64,000 bases of DNA, taken from Malachius bipustulatus. Taxonomy: Eukaryota; Arthropoda; Insecta; Coleoptera; Melyridae. Below the pieces are notes generated by a model. It made no database searches, had not been told where the DNA came from, and worked only from the letters and a program-made list of their open reading frames with translations. The translations under genes and the position numbers were made by a program. This document shows, in pieces, positions 12,094-27,000 of the stretch. The first letter of the stretch is position 1, and each line of letters opens with the position of its first letter. Location: contig OU342639.1 in NCBI GenBank assembly GCA_910589415.1, positions 33,364,268 to 33,428,267 of the forward strand. Reading direction: 5' to 3'.

Positions 12094-15000
12094 CTGCAAT
12101 GATAAAAAATACATTAAAATTACATCCAAGATACTTGTTTTCTATTCAATTTACTGTTCAGTTTACCAAGCTTACTCATTCGAGGTTATAAGTAAGTAGG
12201 GGTGTGTGGAGCTTCAATTTGAATTCCAAACAGTTCGAGTTCGAATCGAACCCATTTAAAGTATTGAAAGCTCCAATGAACTTTCACATTCCCTGCAACA
12301 ATGACAGCTGACAGTGACAAAGAATAAAGAAATGGTCAGTCAGAACTCCAGAAATGATGGTCTCTGCTCCAGAAAAATTAAACTTGAAAGAAATGTTCAA
12401 AAATCAGGGTAGAATTATAAAATAAAAAAAATAAAAATTGTAAAGTAAGTCAAATTATGCTTGAAAATGAAAAGCAATATCTTGTTTTTAATACTCTGTT
12501 TTATAGTCCAATACTGTCATAATATGTAAAAAAGAACACCTGAAGCACATTTTCGAAGTACAGAATGTTCCCTACGACTAAATTCTAGATTCTGATAGGA
12601 CCATAATACATATGAACGCGAAGAGCAGGATGTTTTGCATATATTAATCTCAGCTTTTATTTTAAGCAATTGTAGACAAATCCATTTATTTCTTATTTTG
12701 TAACACTATCATGACCTCACTCGACACTTAATTTATGCACCAACAAATAAGCCTGATAAAACCGTAGTAAAATACTTCACATTTTTACAGTTATCAAAAT
12801 ATGTACATACTTCACCAACAGAAGTTGCCAACAGATTGACAATTTTTTCATGAGGTACAGCAACTACACTTTGATTATTTATCTCAATGATACGATGTCC
12901 CACTCTGACGCCTCCTCGTTCAGCAATTCCACCTCTCAGTAAGCTACAAATCTGTTTGAAAAACAAGTTACAAGCGAACTAGCAGACTGACTGCTTCACT
13001 TACCACTCCGTTCTGCACACTGAACCCGAGTTGATACTTCGTATCGGGTCTTTTGATCTTCACTTCAACCACCGGAGCACACGGCACAACAGTAAGTTTC
13101 ACAACAGTCTGATTCTTGGAGTTCTTGATGTAATTCTGACAAGTAGATAGAGGCAGACCGACCAAACTGACACCATTGATTGCTATGATTTGATCGCCAA
13201 TATTCAGTTGACCACAACGAGCAGCAGCACCGGCTGGTGCGAGGTTAGCGATTACCACCGTTGGTAACATGGAACCCCAGCCGGACTCCACAATGACGAC
13301 ACCCAATATCTCACCTTTGGCTTTGGGAACAACCACCTGTAAACAACTCTGTGTGCGCACGTCGCCATCGATCAACATATTCAGAACATCTCACCTCTTT
13401 CTGCATTTCCTTTTTGGCGAACATTTGAAGTTCGTCGCCAAATATCTCCTGAGAGTTGAGCACCTCTTGATAATCCATTTCCTTGACAAAGCTGTGATCC
13501 TCAATTCCATTCGCTTTCAGGAATTCCATGTAGGCTACTTGGAAGGCTTGCCCAATTGACTGAGCGATAAATTGAGCTTCCTCACTTTCAAACACGTGAC
13601 AGATCATTTTAGGTGTCCTGTTGATCTTGGGAGCTTCTTCCATCTCATGAGGAACAAACCTACGACGAGCCATCAAAACGACCAAATCACCGATGTCCGC
13701 TATGTATGAGATTGTTCTTAATGCATGATCCATCATTATTTCTTTTAGATCTGTGTTCAAAACCATTATTTTTTCAGTGGAAATGAATAGATCCACCTCG
13801 GTGCTAGGTTGAGTTTCACCATCGGGAGCCTAGGGCAGGGGAAGAGATTATATTTAGATCACATCTGTAAAGTTTGCACATTTAATTTTGTCTTACCAAT
13901 GCCTGAGTTGTCCCAAGCACAGCATCGAAAAGAAAATAAGTTAGTAATTTTAGCAAGGCAGTTATGATAAATGAACATATAACGAAAGTTAATAAAAAAT
14001 GTCATTAAAAATGTGGAAAAAATTAGAGAAGAAACTAATCTTAAATCGGTCAATTATTTTGGAGAAAATTAAGAAGTGCATTCATTATGATGAAAATAAA
14101 AGCAATATTCCAACAAGCACAATGAAAAATTAATAAAAATTCTTTTAATCATTTAAACTAGGTGAATTATTGCTACTGATAAATAATGAAATTTATAAAT
14201 TCTTAAATGTCCTGTTTCTAACGGACGAGTTCATTTGTTCAGTTGTCGATATAACATAAATCTCAACGAATAATGTTGATATGAACAAATGACTGCCAGC
14301 CCGGCTCAACAGTCACACCAGTAATGGAGATAACAGCAAGAGAGTACAACACTTAAGAACAGACCTTAATTTTAGTAACGGCAACTTCGACCATATTTCT
14401 CTTGAGTCTTTTGCGTCGCTTTCTACCCCCTTCCTCATCAACTTCAACCGAACCAAGAAAATGCAGACGAAAAACAGTTCCAGTCGCACCCACCCCCAAC
14501 TGATGTGGATCTGTTGTCAATGCATCATTCCCTTCTAACAATGACAATAACAATGACTTTTTAAAACATTGCTGACTTACATTTATTAACAACATTCAAT
14601 GATCAACTCTAACTTCTACCGGGTTAAATCAATTAGTAAAAGCAACATACCATGATCATTGATTATTTTGTTTTTAATTACTATTATTTGCATTCAAAAA
14701 AATTAAGCTAAAATAAAATTTGCTGAAGGTAGAATAACCACTGACACTGAAACATTTTATAATATTTGGGAAATAGGTTCTAATTCAATGGCTACTATTG
14801 GTTCATTTTACAGAACGAATTAGAAAACTTTCGCACAGTGCGTGAGGTGGAAATGTAATGATGGACGGTGCTGTTTCGTCCTTATTTTTGACTCATCAGC
14901 ATGTCACATCACACTAATTACTTAATATTAATTACTAACTCAATATTACTTAATATCAATATAAATGAACGGTATAAATTTAGAAATTCAACACCTGTTG

Positions 15001-18000
15001 CTTTTACTATTTGACCTGCCCTATACAAGACGATTATTTATCGAGGAAACTTAGATATAGATATTATTTCTTCATCAATTATTAGCTACTTAGATAAAGG
15101 AAATTAATAAAATTATTATTAGTAACATGAAAATGTTAATAAGTCGACGAGATAAAGCTTGAAATTTTTACATGCAAAGCCGTGCAGTGCGAAAACAACC
15201 TGAAATAAATAGAAACTTGGACAAGTAGCAAATAAAAACACAAGCGGCAAGGGAAAGTTTGTTTTTCAGTCTGAAATAAAACACATATTAAAACAATTAA
15301 TAATAATGAAAAAGTTAATAAACTTGTGATGCTTTTTCAAATTTCTTTTTTCTAATGTAATGATAATAATTGTTCCCATTCCAAAATGAACCAATAATAA
15401 TAAGAGACTACTTCAGGTACCTAAATGAGGTGAGAAACATCTAGGTTATTAAAGATCAGAGAAGAAGTAGGAGTAGAGTATCTGTAGGTAGAGAGACTAT
15501 ACAGAGTGGTGATAGACAGCAATGTTTTGAAAAGCTCACCCGCGACAGGCTGTTGGGTATTTTCACAAACTGGCTCTATCGAAGGTTGAGCATCATCGGT
15601 ATCTAGACAATCGCTTTCCGGGTAGTTCGCACCGAAACAGTCCCCATGATTTGTGATCATTTGGTTGGAAACCTCCTGCAAGTTTACCTCATCACATTCG
15701 TGTCGCTATCCGACTATTATCGGTTATACATAATAAGTCTTGCGATTCATTTTCGCTATCCTAAGGACTATTATGGGAGCTAAACAGGCAATTATTGAAC
15801 GCAACCGTTTCACCTATATGCCATATTCAGACACAACTGTCTTCTACAAAGCCTACTACTGCACTGCATAATAATAATTATACCACCTGATGTATCTTCA
15901 AAGAACCCTGAGATCATTTTTTTTACTTTACTTGGTTTTGTGGAGTGTGGGCACAATTAGGTTTTTTTTTATTCTTAGTTATCAAGTTTAATACATTATA
16001 CCAAAATGTTGCATGGAAACTCGTGGTACTTAGTACTTACAAAAGTATAAAATTTTCAATAGTTGAGAGAGCTGTTAAGTTGACTTTGAAGCAAGATTTT
16101 AGTTAAGACAACCTTAACTAATTTTATTAATAACCAATCAGCAGTAATATACTCACACAGTGGTGTAGATGGAAAAAATGTATGATTTACTAATCAAAAC
16201 GATCTGACATAATAAAACTGAAGTTCGCAGCCTCTGGAAAATGCAGTGGGTCTCGTTCAAAAAATAAAACCGATGACCCCAACAAAATTACCCCAAAGCT
16301 CGCTGAAAATTATCCGTACTCGTCCAAAAAATCTCCAGAGCAAAGAAAACTCTGATGAGAACATTATTCTCAATAATTACAAATTTTTCTCAGTTTTCTT
16401 TGCAATTTTCCTCTAGCCAGTTGATCCAAGTACTCTGGTGGTATCGATATTATGTATCAACTGATTTTATCGGTGTCCAAAGAAATTCCAGAAGCAAATA
16501 GAACCATGAAACTTGTTGGAGTTGTTGTGAGCATTTTCCCCCATAAATACAAATACGTTTCGGAGTTTTTTTTTGCAATTTTGCAATATCATCGGTGTCC
16601 AAAAATTTTTCAGAGGCAAAGAAAACTCTGGAACTCAGTAAACTAATTTTTATTGTTATCAACAAATTAGAAACTCACTTCAGAGTTTTCTTTGCACTTT
16701 TCCCCATCAGACTGGTTCAAAAATTCTTGAAGGAAAAGAAAACTCTGTGACTCCTCATTTCAGAGTCTATTTTTTATTTTTCCGCCAACAGGTCGGTTCA
16801 TATCCCATTTATCAAAAATTTTTTCATGTGAACGGTAGTCAACCGGTAGTCATGTGAACACTGCTTTTGAAGAGTGCTAGAATTAGAGTCTGCTAACTTC
16901 AGCTTAATTTTGTTTGGTAAAAAAAGACCTGCTATGGATACAGTAACAAAACAAACCAAGAAATCTCCATTTTTTTCAGCAATACCTCATACCTCACCTT
17001 CTTCGTTAGGTAGTTGAATAATTTTATCCCAGTGTAATCATCCTGTATTATAAGGCCAAAGCAAAAGACATCAACAGAGTGGGGCACTTCCTCATTATGC
17101 AGTGGATGTTTGAAGACACCTTGATGAAGTAACTATAGATCAAAGGATGAAGCAATAAAGTACCACTGGGTCTTGTTCATGAAGGTTTTTCTGGTGGACC
17201 CGCGTGTAAATTTTCAATTATAAGATAAACCTGATAAGATTGAAGAAAATTTGAAAAAATCTCGCAAAAGTTTTGTTTATCACCTTTATGGAAATTAAAA
17301 ACATGGAGAAACTAATGAATTCCTGGCGACTTACTAGTTGAAATCAACTTTACTCTCTACACACTTAACTATTATCGATTGCACGTGCCTTAACTTTATA
17401 ATTATAATCTTTTAGCCCTTTATGTGAAATTTTTATATCGATTTTGAACATCTTGATGAGACTTTATGGTCATATGTCGATTTAAAGTTTTTAGTAAAAT
17501 TTGTACTGCAGACAGGCAAGAAAGCGAGTTAGTTAGTATTGCATTATCATCGAGTTCTGAGCTATCTTCGAAGTTGCACTATTTAGGAAGTTGGAATATT
17601 TGTATAAACAGAACAGAAGACAGAACTGAAAGCGAGTTGATCAAAAGGTGTTAATAAGACAAGAGGTAAATAATATAAGGAGTTTTTTTGAAGAAAGTGG
17701 AATTTTCTTAGGCAAATAAAGTGTGCACCATTAAATTTAAAGATGTAAGTTATAAAATTGTTTTTAGACTTATAGAAACTGAAGAATTTCCATATTTAAA
17801 ACTTAAATTTCACAAGAAAACTTAATACAGGTCTTAGTAATATGTACTGCAAAAATGAGTGATTTAATTGATTTAAATTTAATTAGTAATAGTCGTAATA
17901 TGGTGGAAAAACACGTATTTTAATTTTTTTTTTTTAATACTCACTCCGACACTACTTATCAAGTTAAAAATTAATGTAAGGTACATGCAGAATATCACAA

Positions 18001-21000
18001 AATTATTTCAGAATTATCAGACTTAGTGACCACAACATAAACCGTGTCACATGAACTATTGTTAGTCGTATTTTTAATATTAAAATTCGACAATCGAAAT
18101 TAACTAACATACCGTAACTAATCAACTACTCATTTAAAATCCTATTTTTCTGACTTTAAAAGCAGTGGTGTCTGTGGCTGTGTGGGTTTCAATCCCACTC
18201 AAGAAATTGGATTTCTAAAAAAAAGTTCAATATAATTAATTTATTTTTCGTCACTAAATAAACTAGTTATTAAGGAGTTTAATAACTACACTGTTTTCTC
18301 TGATTTTTAGAGTGATAATAATCGGGTAGGATGTTTTAAGATGCAATTATCGAGTACATAAAAGAACCAAAGGATAACTCAGGAGAAGGCAGTGATTATG
18401 TAACAATAAACGTGTAAGACAAAATTGTGAACATTTCATGAACATCACTCACTGAGTTCTATGATCAGTAAACCAAGTGATTTCCAAGACATCACCGAAT
18501 ATAACAGTTGACATGTAGCAGGCAACCAACCAATTAGAGCACAGAAATCAAGCGTGCGCTACAGAAGGGGGGGGGGGGATAATTCAATTAAACCGGGAAG
18601 GGGGTGTCAATACACAGTCACCATTAAAATGCAAATCAATATTCCAAGTAAATTTGGTTAATAAATCAAATGGTTCTGCCATGACTGTAAAGTGATGTTT
18701 CATTAGCCCAATGCAGACATCTTTCATGCGTTCCCATTTAGTCTAGTCAACAGGATGTATCAAAACTCACTTAACATGTTAGTCAACAAAAAAAAAATAT
18801 ATTTTTTTATCCTCACAGAAGTTAAAAGCTGATGTTAAATTTAAAAAATCTATCTATAACATTCCCTACTATAAAATCAGAATACATTATTGAAGAATTC
18901 CAAAAGCAGTTAATTTTGTGCATATGTTAAGGAGTGACCATAAAGAACCCTCAACTAAACTACTATTCCTAGAAAAGACTTTTAAACTTGAATATCAATA
19001 GAGTTTATTGTCAATATTTCCTGATTTTATTGCCAGAGAGAATACCACAAATCAACCATCCCAGTATTCGTAGTTACGATTTATATTTCTTCTATTAAGC
19101 TACGGGCTTATAATTTTTTTTTTATACAGACAAACTTCATAAGCACAAAAATCCTCTTTTTGAAAAATAGACGACCAACCTAGAAGACATTCCACCCTCT
19201 CCTCCTTTCAAACAAACAAAGTGGGTATTCTTCAGGCATTATGAATGATCGTTCAATGCAGGTTAGCATTTGAACATTCAATCGAGGGTAACCTTAAGAA
19301 ATTGTACGTAAATAAACATTAGATGTTTATAATAATAATAATAGAGTGAAATTTAAAAGAAATGTTATTCGTCAGCAAAAAGATAATAGTGGCCGTGATC
19401 TGGCATGTTTCTATTACCATGGCATTCACCGGTACCCGTAGTATAAAACGATGGGCATCATGATTCATAAAATTATAAACAAATAATTTCTTCATATAGT
19501 TATTATTAATATTTAGTAACTTGCATGTGCAATGAGTTATGATACAGCCTGTTTTCGAGTGTGGCAATATTTACTGGATGATAAAAGAACGAACCGAGTG
19601 CAAGCTATTAAGGATGAGGTAGAGGAGTGTTACATGAAGTAATTGTTGTAAGTATAAATTATCTTACCGAGTGCATAGCTATCAAGGATCAAGTAGGAAT
19701 GGTACGTGGAGTAAATAATTGGCCTAAGTATAAATTACCTTGATTCTGGAGACCGCTTCTTCGGCCTGCATCATTCTGGTAGTTTTGGTCGGTTGCCCCT
19801 CGCACACCAGCTGCGTCGAACCGAGGTACCTTGCCCTGAACAGCACTCCCTCTATCAACACTGACCGTTGGATTACATCTGCAATGATCAACAGTCCAAT
19901 ATCAGTTTAGCTAGCTCGTTTCTATACTTTCTCTGCAGAATCTCCAACACTTTATCTTTATTTTAATAACAATAGTGGAACCCTCTTCCCCACTCAAGGA
20001 AAGACTTCCGGAAAAAAGGCAATCAACTCTTTATTTAATAACTAGAAAAACGTATAAAACGAGTAATATATGACTAGTTGTTCATAAATAAAATTATCTT
20101 AAAAAAGCTCATTTAAACATTTAGACCAATACAACCAAACAAAAAATATACAAAAATTCATGACACATTTCAACAATTCAATAGCTGTGCCCTATTTCAA
20201 ATCATTTACTGTTTCCCTCGTAATGAATGAACCTAGCAAATAATGAAACTTTTCAATATCACTAATGAGCAAATGTTCTTTTAAATTCATCTTGTTCTGT
20301 TGAACATGTTTCATCCAGCAGTACTTGTCTTATTTTCAGATTAAGTAGAAAAATAGTCTCTGCATTTGGGTTTTATAAGGTCTCTCAGAGGTACATATAA
20401 GTACAGAAATATACAGGTAAGCTTTCTTAATAATATCTATTTGTAATATTGAAAAAAATTACCTTATTGTTGCGCTATACACACTTGTTCACAAAATGAA
20501 ATTAGAAATTATGTGCCTTTTTAAGGTAGACTGAAATATACAAACATCCTCCTGCTGTTAATTATATACCAAATTACCCAAATAACCTACAACTTTTAGG
20601 TGTCGCGATAGGTAAGTCATTGAAGTAGGATAGACAGATTTCAAAAATTGAAGCAAGACTACCTACCTACGAATACAAGTAGTTCAATTGGTAATTACGT
20701 TGGCTTCATTCTTATATTGGAGCGTTTTATTAGAAACAAATGTTCAAAAAAAAAAGATGTAGTTTTTTCAGGACGATTTTACTTTTTTGTTACTTTTTTT
20801 ACTTCAACTTTTCTTTTGTCAGTTGGGTTTAAGATTTATGTGGTGTCCACCTTGAGTTTCGTTTGCATAAAAGACAGGGCAGATCTTACAATTTGTGGAA
20901 ATCTTCCCTCAATCAAATATCTTATTCGAGCACTGTAGGACCACATTAATTTGGTGTTTATACCTGCGGCATCGATTGTAAAAACTTGTAAAATTGAGCG

Positions 21001-24000
21001 AATATATGATTTTAACGTAGACAACAATCGCATACACTAGTTGTAGCATAATTGTGCGAGTCATATGTTGAATTACGACGATAATAATTATTTTACCACT
21101 GAATTTTTCAACTCATAATGAATTGACTTTAGATCGCAAAACGAAAACTTACCATAAAATGTCCATGTATTGCAAATTTAAATAAACTCGTTACTAATAA
21201 AATAAAGTTAGATTGACTATATAAAACTTACCTTCCTTGTTTCGTCCTTTCTTCTTGCTTTCCTTATCCTGAAAACAACCATGAATAATATCAGAGATTC
21301 AAGCACTTGTCATCTTTAATATGAATTGATTATTATGTGAGTGATGTGTATAAATAAATACCAAACTGATGAAGCTATTTTTGTATGAAATCGTATCATG
21401 CCCGAGTATTATTTTTTTTTTACTGAATCAGTTAATTAATGTCATCACAAACATACAATCAAAGTTAAATATAATGTGATATGTTAACAGCCAAGCAACG
21501 TCACCTACACATGATGCAAGTTACCCAGAAGGGTATCAAAGTATGTTTCATGCATAGCGTATTCCTAGTATAGGGAAATCTTGTTTTACAAGAAACAGGG
21601 TTGCAAAATTCATTCACGCGTTGCTGTCTTATTGGTTTATTGGATTTACCGGTGTGGGGTATCTCTGATACCATAAGCACTACGAAACTATAGTCAGTCT
21701 ACATTCATTTTTGCGACTACGAAACCATAAAAAATAACAAAATAAGGTAATTTTTCAAACCGACTGCTCATAATTTTTAATAATTATAAAAAACTATTTT
21801 GACTTAAAATAGCTTCCCAATTAGAATCAAGGGTCAATGTCAAGGTCACCAATAGACATCGTCTCTCTCTCTGAGACATCTTCAGAGCTATCCTCGTAGA
21901 TATAGTAAATGAACCACCCTGTATATACTCGGGCATTGATTAATATCCACTTCTCCAGATCAGGAACGGCCCCTAAAATATCAACTCAAAACTCCCGCCA
22001 TTTTTTGATGTAAAAATCCTATTTTTAATTGGAAAATTTCAAATGCATTTTTTTTAGGATTCTTGCTAGACGATTTAAAAATTATAGTAAGAAAAATCCT
22101 AACATGACAACATGACAAACAAAAATCTTGAATATGGTTGAAAAAATGGCATCATGCTAGTCCCAGAGACACCTTGACTGAAAATGAACAGATCTGTCAA
22201 TTTCCTTGTAAATTATTTCTACAAGTATCTGTTTTTTTTTTTTTTAATGCGGAAGCAAAGAAAAATACTCTACGATGAGGCAGGCTTATTATCATTGAAT
22301 GCAACCCTGATTAAACTAACAAGAGTAGAAAGATCATGTCCACTATCTACGACAAGTTAGGATACTGTGTTCGCTGGTAATTCAGTTACAATAATGCATG
22401 GTATAGTTAGTAATAGTATAGTATAGTAGTGAAAGCTCACTATATATGCTAATGTAGGTAGTATACGAAATTACGCTAATGCTGAAGTAGTTAGTATACA
22501 GGGTGAGTCGGGAGGAACATACCAAACTCTAGAAGTTAATGCACACTTAAAAGTAATATAAAAAAATGGTATGTTCTTATAGGACTTTAAATTGTTTTCA
22601 AGTTTGATAATGTTCAATTGACTAAATTTGAACTTCGTCTAAGGATGCCCACCTTTCTTTAATAACAGCAGTGTTTCGAATATGTCAATTTAGTGCCTCT
22701 GGAAAGTCGACTTTTGCTTTATACACCTCACATTTTAACCCCCAACAATAGTCTAATCTTGTAAACCTTTTCATCTAAATGTTGTTAGAGAATCATTCAA
22801 TAGTAGTAGTAGTCTTTAATTAATTACGCAAAACATGTAAGTACCTTGAAAAAAAATAAAAACAAATATGCACTCTCTTCTATTACACTCAGAAATGACT
22901 TAAGGTATACTTGAAAATTATAGCTTGAAAACAAATTAAAATTTGACAATTTTTCATTACTTTTACATATACAATACACTCCTAGGGTTTGGTGCATTTT
23001 TCAAGACTCACCCTGTATATTTTAGGGACTTTTCTCAAATCCTCGATGTTCAAATATGTTAGAGCTATCAGAAGATAAATGGGATCATCCAGTAATTTAG
23101 ACGAAATTATTATCAATTTAAACATTTACATTTTTATGAAAACAATTAAATTACCTCAAACAAACAACCTACACCACCAGTTACTTATTATTTCAGTATC
23201 GTCAGTGTGATGGTTCGTTTATTGACATCGCTGAAAGATTCCATTTAAAGATAACCGTATTGTATTTGAACAGCGGAGCATTGTGAAAACTCGCTAATAA
23301 TCAGTGTAAATTCTAGATTACATACTAGAGGCATGCCATAGCTCATTAGCTCACACCTTTTTCAACTTATTGGAAGAAGTGACCGATCCCTTCTGACTTT
23401 GGGGCGATTGGCTCTTGTCAGTGCCAGCCTCTGTGGGTGAGGATGGGCGTGATATTTGGGGTTCGGGTGGAACGAGAGGTAAAGTTCCTTCGTCCAAGGC
23501 ATTTAGAATTTGTTTAGGGTTTGTTAGACTATGCGATGTCCGACTTTTAGGCTTTCTCCAACCCTAACAATACAAATATAACATATTAAAGGCCATGCTG
23601 AACACCAGCTAAGTAAAGATACTAATCTAGCTAACCTATTAGAGAAGCACGTTCTACTTTTGACCTGCTGATACGTAAAGTATATCAGAAAAAAAGTAGT
23701 GGACTACGCAATTACTTTTTATATTTTCATATTGCGACATGTATTTGGGTATTTTACAGACACTGCAAGATTGATCTCATAGATCGTCACCGCAAGGTTG
23801 GCAGATTTGCCACTGAGGGGTTGACACAAGGAAATCCCAACATATCTGTCCCTTTCAAGTGTTATATTTACAATATCATTAGACATTTTGAAGTACATAT
23901 TGTAACGGATTGCCCATTTAAGGGATCATCTATAAAGTAAATTCAGACTCTATTGATTATTATTTATTACAGAAATTATAGTTCATTTACACACACCAAC

Positions 24001-27000
24001 ACTACACTAGCCTAATTATTTATTTATACTTAAAACTCAACACTAATATTTACTAAGATTTATATAAACACGAACTGCCAATATATATTTGTAAACACAG
24101 CTATTATTTATTAAAAACATTTAATAACACAAGACTGGGATCCCAGAATCGTCGAAAAATTGATGATGATTGTCTTCAATCGTGAACACTGATTACAATA
24201 ATTAATAATAAATAATTACGGTTTTATAATAATTGTGCATCCAGCTCAAATGACCTAATGCTAATTTCTACCAATATATCGTCCAGGACATCATTTGTTA
24301 GTAGCGTTCTAAAGACGTGAAATAAATAAAGGCAAAGAGGCCTCAAGTTGATGAGCATGTCAAAAAACTGGGTTGCAGAAATCAACATTAGAAAACTTCC
24401 CACAAAAAACGACTTTTAATCTCATCTTGATGTTTATCTCATTTTAACGTCTTCATTAAATCAGTTTCATGACACATTACACACAGCTCGCATTAATAAA
24501 ATAGTTCAAATAATATTTGCTAATTCTACAAAAATATCACAGACCTTTAATAACAGTTATCCAAAAATTAACTCTCAAGTTGATCATGAATTTTCAGTTT
24601 TGCAGCAAAATCTGAACACTCATTATTTTAGTACAAACAAAATTACAAACCACAATGTTAGGTGAAAAAATAAATCAACTTACTTTTTCATCGTAAAATC
24701 CCTGATCGTCGGTTCGCTGCTGACCAAGCAAACGGTCCGTTTCCAAATCGGTATCGTTTTCTTCTATAAATTCAACAAGTAGTAAGAAAATAGTGACCGG
24801 ACAGTGATGTGTAACATACCTTCTTCTGCACTATTAGCTTTACGGTCCGAATCTCCACTGGCAGTTGACATTCCCCTTTGCCTGTATAGAAACGAGTAAA
24901 ATAAGTATTAGAAACAGAAGCATGTGTGATGCCTATTTGACAATAACTGCTCACATTATGAGATAACTCCGGTGAATAATGTTTTGAGATGATAAAACTG
25001 AGGTAAACTTGATGTACTCAACGTTCTTTGACATTTCAAGAATCTCAAAACATCAACCACACATTTAATATAAGTAAGTAGTCTCATTAAATATAACAAG
25101 AAGTGTAAGAGTACCGTGGGACCCAGATGGGACTGACGGTGTTTTCCTCACAATCTGGCTCGGGATGGCATTTGAGTGGCAAAGTCTTCGTTCTTTGCAG
25201 CGTCAGTCTGATGTCTTTGATAGCTGCCTCCACATCGCTGGATTTGTCGGTTTGCATCAATCGGTGCGGAGCGGGCGCCGGCGGAGGTGGAGTTTTCTCG
25301 GCTGCAGCATAAATTTAAAAAAATTAACACTAACAGTAAAAATGAAAATTACACGGTCTGACTAGGGCAACTTAGGGCGACAAAACTCACTTAATAAATC
25401 CATCTGTGATAGTGACTCTTCCAAGGTATCCAAACAACCGTTCATGTCGATAGGAGAAGATGCAGGCAGTTGGTCTTCGGTAGGAGATAAGCCATTTTCG
25501 TGATCTTTGGCTGATTTCTGCATACACATACCCTGGTTAATTTCTCTCTCGATTTCTGTAATTTGCTTTTTCATCAGCATTACAGTCGGATTGTTGTTGT
25601 CGGTATCGCTCGCATGGCCCGACGATAAGCCATCTTCTAAGACAGGCATACTCGAGTATATCCTCAACGAATCACTTGGAATGGCCAAGTCTGTATTTGA
25701 ACCTAAAATCAAGAACATACTGTCAATTTTTTTCAGTACGCACCTAGACAGTTATCATAAAAAAATCCAAGACATAGAATTGACAATAAACGAACAAATT
25801 TGTCTCCAATTTTTATTTGGTTTCAACATGATCAAGTTGAGTTATATAAAGAGACCACTTAGAGCTTACCTAAGAGACCACTAGAAGGGCCCATGTCATT
25901 TTCCATCAACATCAACGATACTTCGCTATCTAGGTCGCCACAATTTGAATCACAATCTGTTGTTTCGGGTGAAAGGGTGAAGTTTCTGCTGTGTCCAACT
26001 TGAAGACCTACCTCCGTTTCACCTAGATCACCACTAGAACCGGTTCCGATAGATAAGTCTAGAAAATTGTTCTCGTGCTCAGTCAAATCAGAATCCTGAA
26101 AAGACTGAAAGTTAGATAATAACAAAATAATTAATTTAAAAAAATTAAAATAAAAAGGGATCATTAAAAATAAATTTAGTAACTAAACTACATAGTTAGT
26201 ATTGTTAGTTATAATTAAAGAAATTAAAAATAAACTGAAACTAATAGGCAGAAATCGTATGGTTCATCCTCTCTCCTAGACTTACTTGTAAGTTTGTATT
26301 ACTACACTTTCTAGGAGAATCGATTCTAATACAGAACTCATTTTGGTCTGCCCTTCTCTTGGCTAGTCTCTGCCCCACGTACGAATTACCACCCGAATCA
26401 CCAGCTTGCCTTAACAATTCATATTCGAGATCTTGAAACTCTACTTCTAGACGATTCTCCTCTTCAGAAGGCGGGCATTTGAAAAATTCTTCTAAAACTT
26501 TACGAGTTTCTGAGAATTCATACAAATAATCAAAGGTTGAACTAGTTGTAGTCGGAGGAGGAGAACTTTTGCTCTGAAATAATTACATTTACATCAAGAT
26601 AATCCTAACAGGTCGCAAGGAACATTAATTATTTCAGTAGGTACTCAAATGATGTAAGTTCAAGAAGACTTTATACAGAATTGTATAAAAGTATGTACAC
26701 AAGGTGTCTAAAAATTAGAGGGCAACACAAATAAATTTTATTTGTGTTTATCAAATTTTATTAAGTTTTCCCAAAGAAGTTTCAAGAAGTTACGTTTCTT
26801 TAAAAACGACTCCCGGAGCAGGCCTCAAACGCATCTTCTGGTTTGGAATCAGATGCTCAGTCAGTACACCTACCGAGCTACTTGAAAGTTGGTCAGGCTG
26901 AACATATTACAAATTGTCTACCCAAGTTTTTCTTTCAAGTTGCCTTCTCAAGTTAATATAAAAAATTGCTTTGTACTTGAAAAAAAGTTTTCCAGCAACT

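Noticed and set aside
13269..13559. 96-codon plus-strand frame opposite the PTB exon
   Set aside because: Antisense shadow of X11L exons 13 and 14.
20648..20938. 96-codon plus-strand frame in an X11L intron
   Set aside because: AT-rich, no domain, no splice or promoter context; chance frame.
25507..25884. 125-codon plus-strand frame with a membrane-like start
   Set aside because: Antisense shadow of X11L exon 6 and adjacent intron.
26810..26886. Functional tRNA-Trp gene
   Set aside because: Anticodon arm looks good, but the D arm is expanded and the acceptor ends do not pair.
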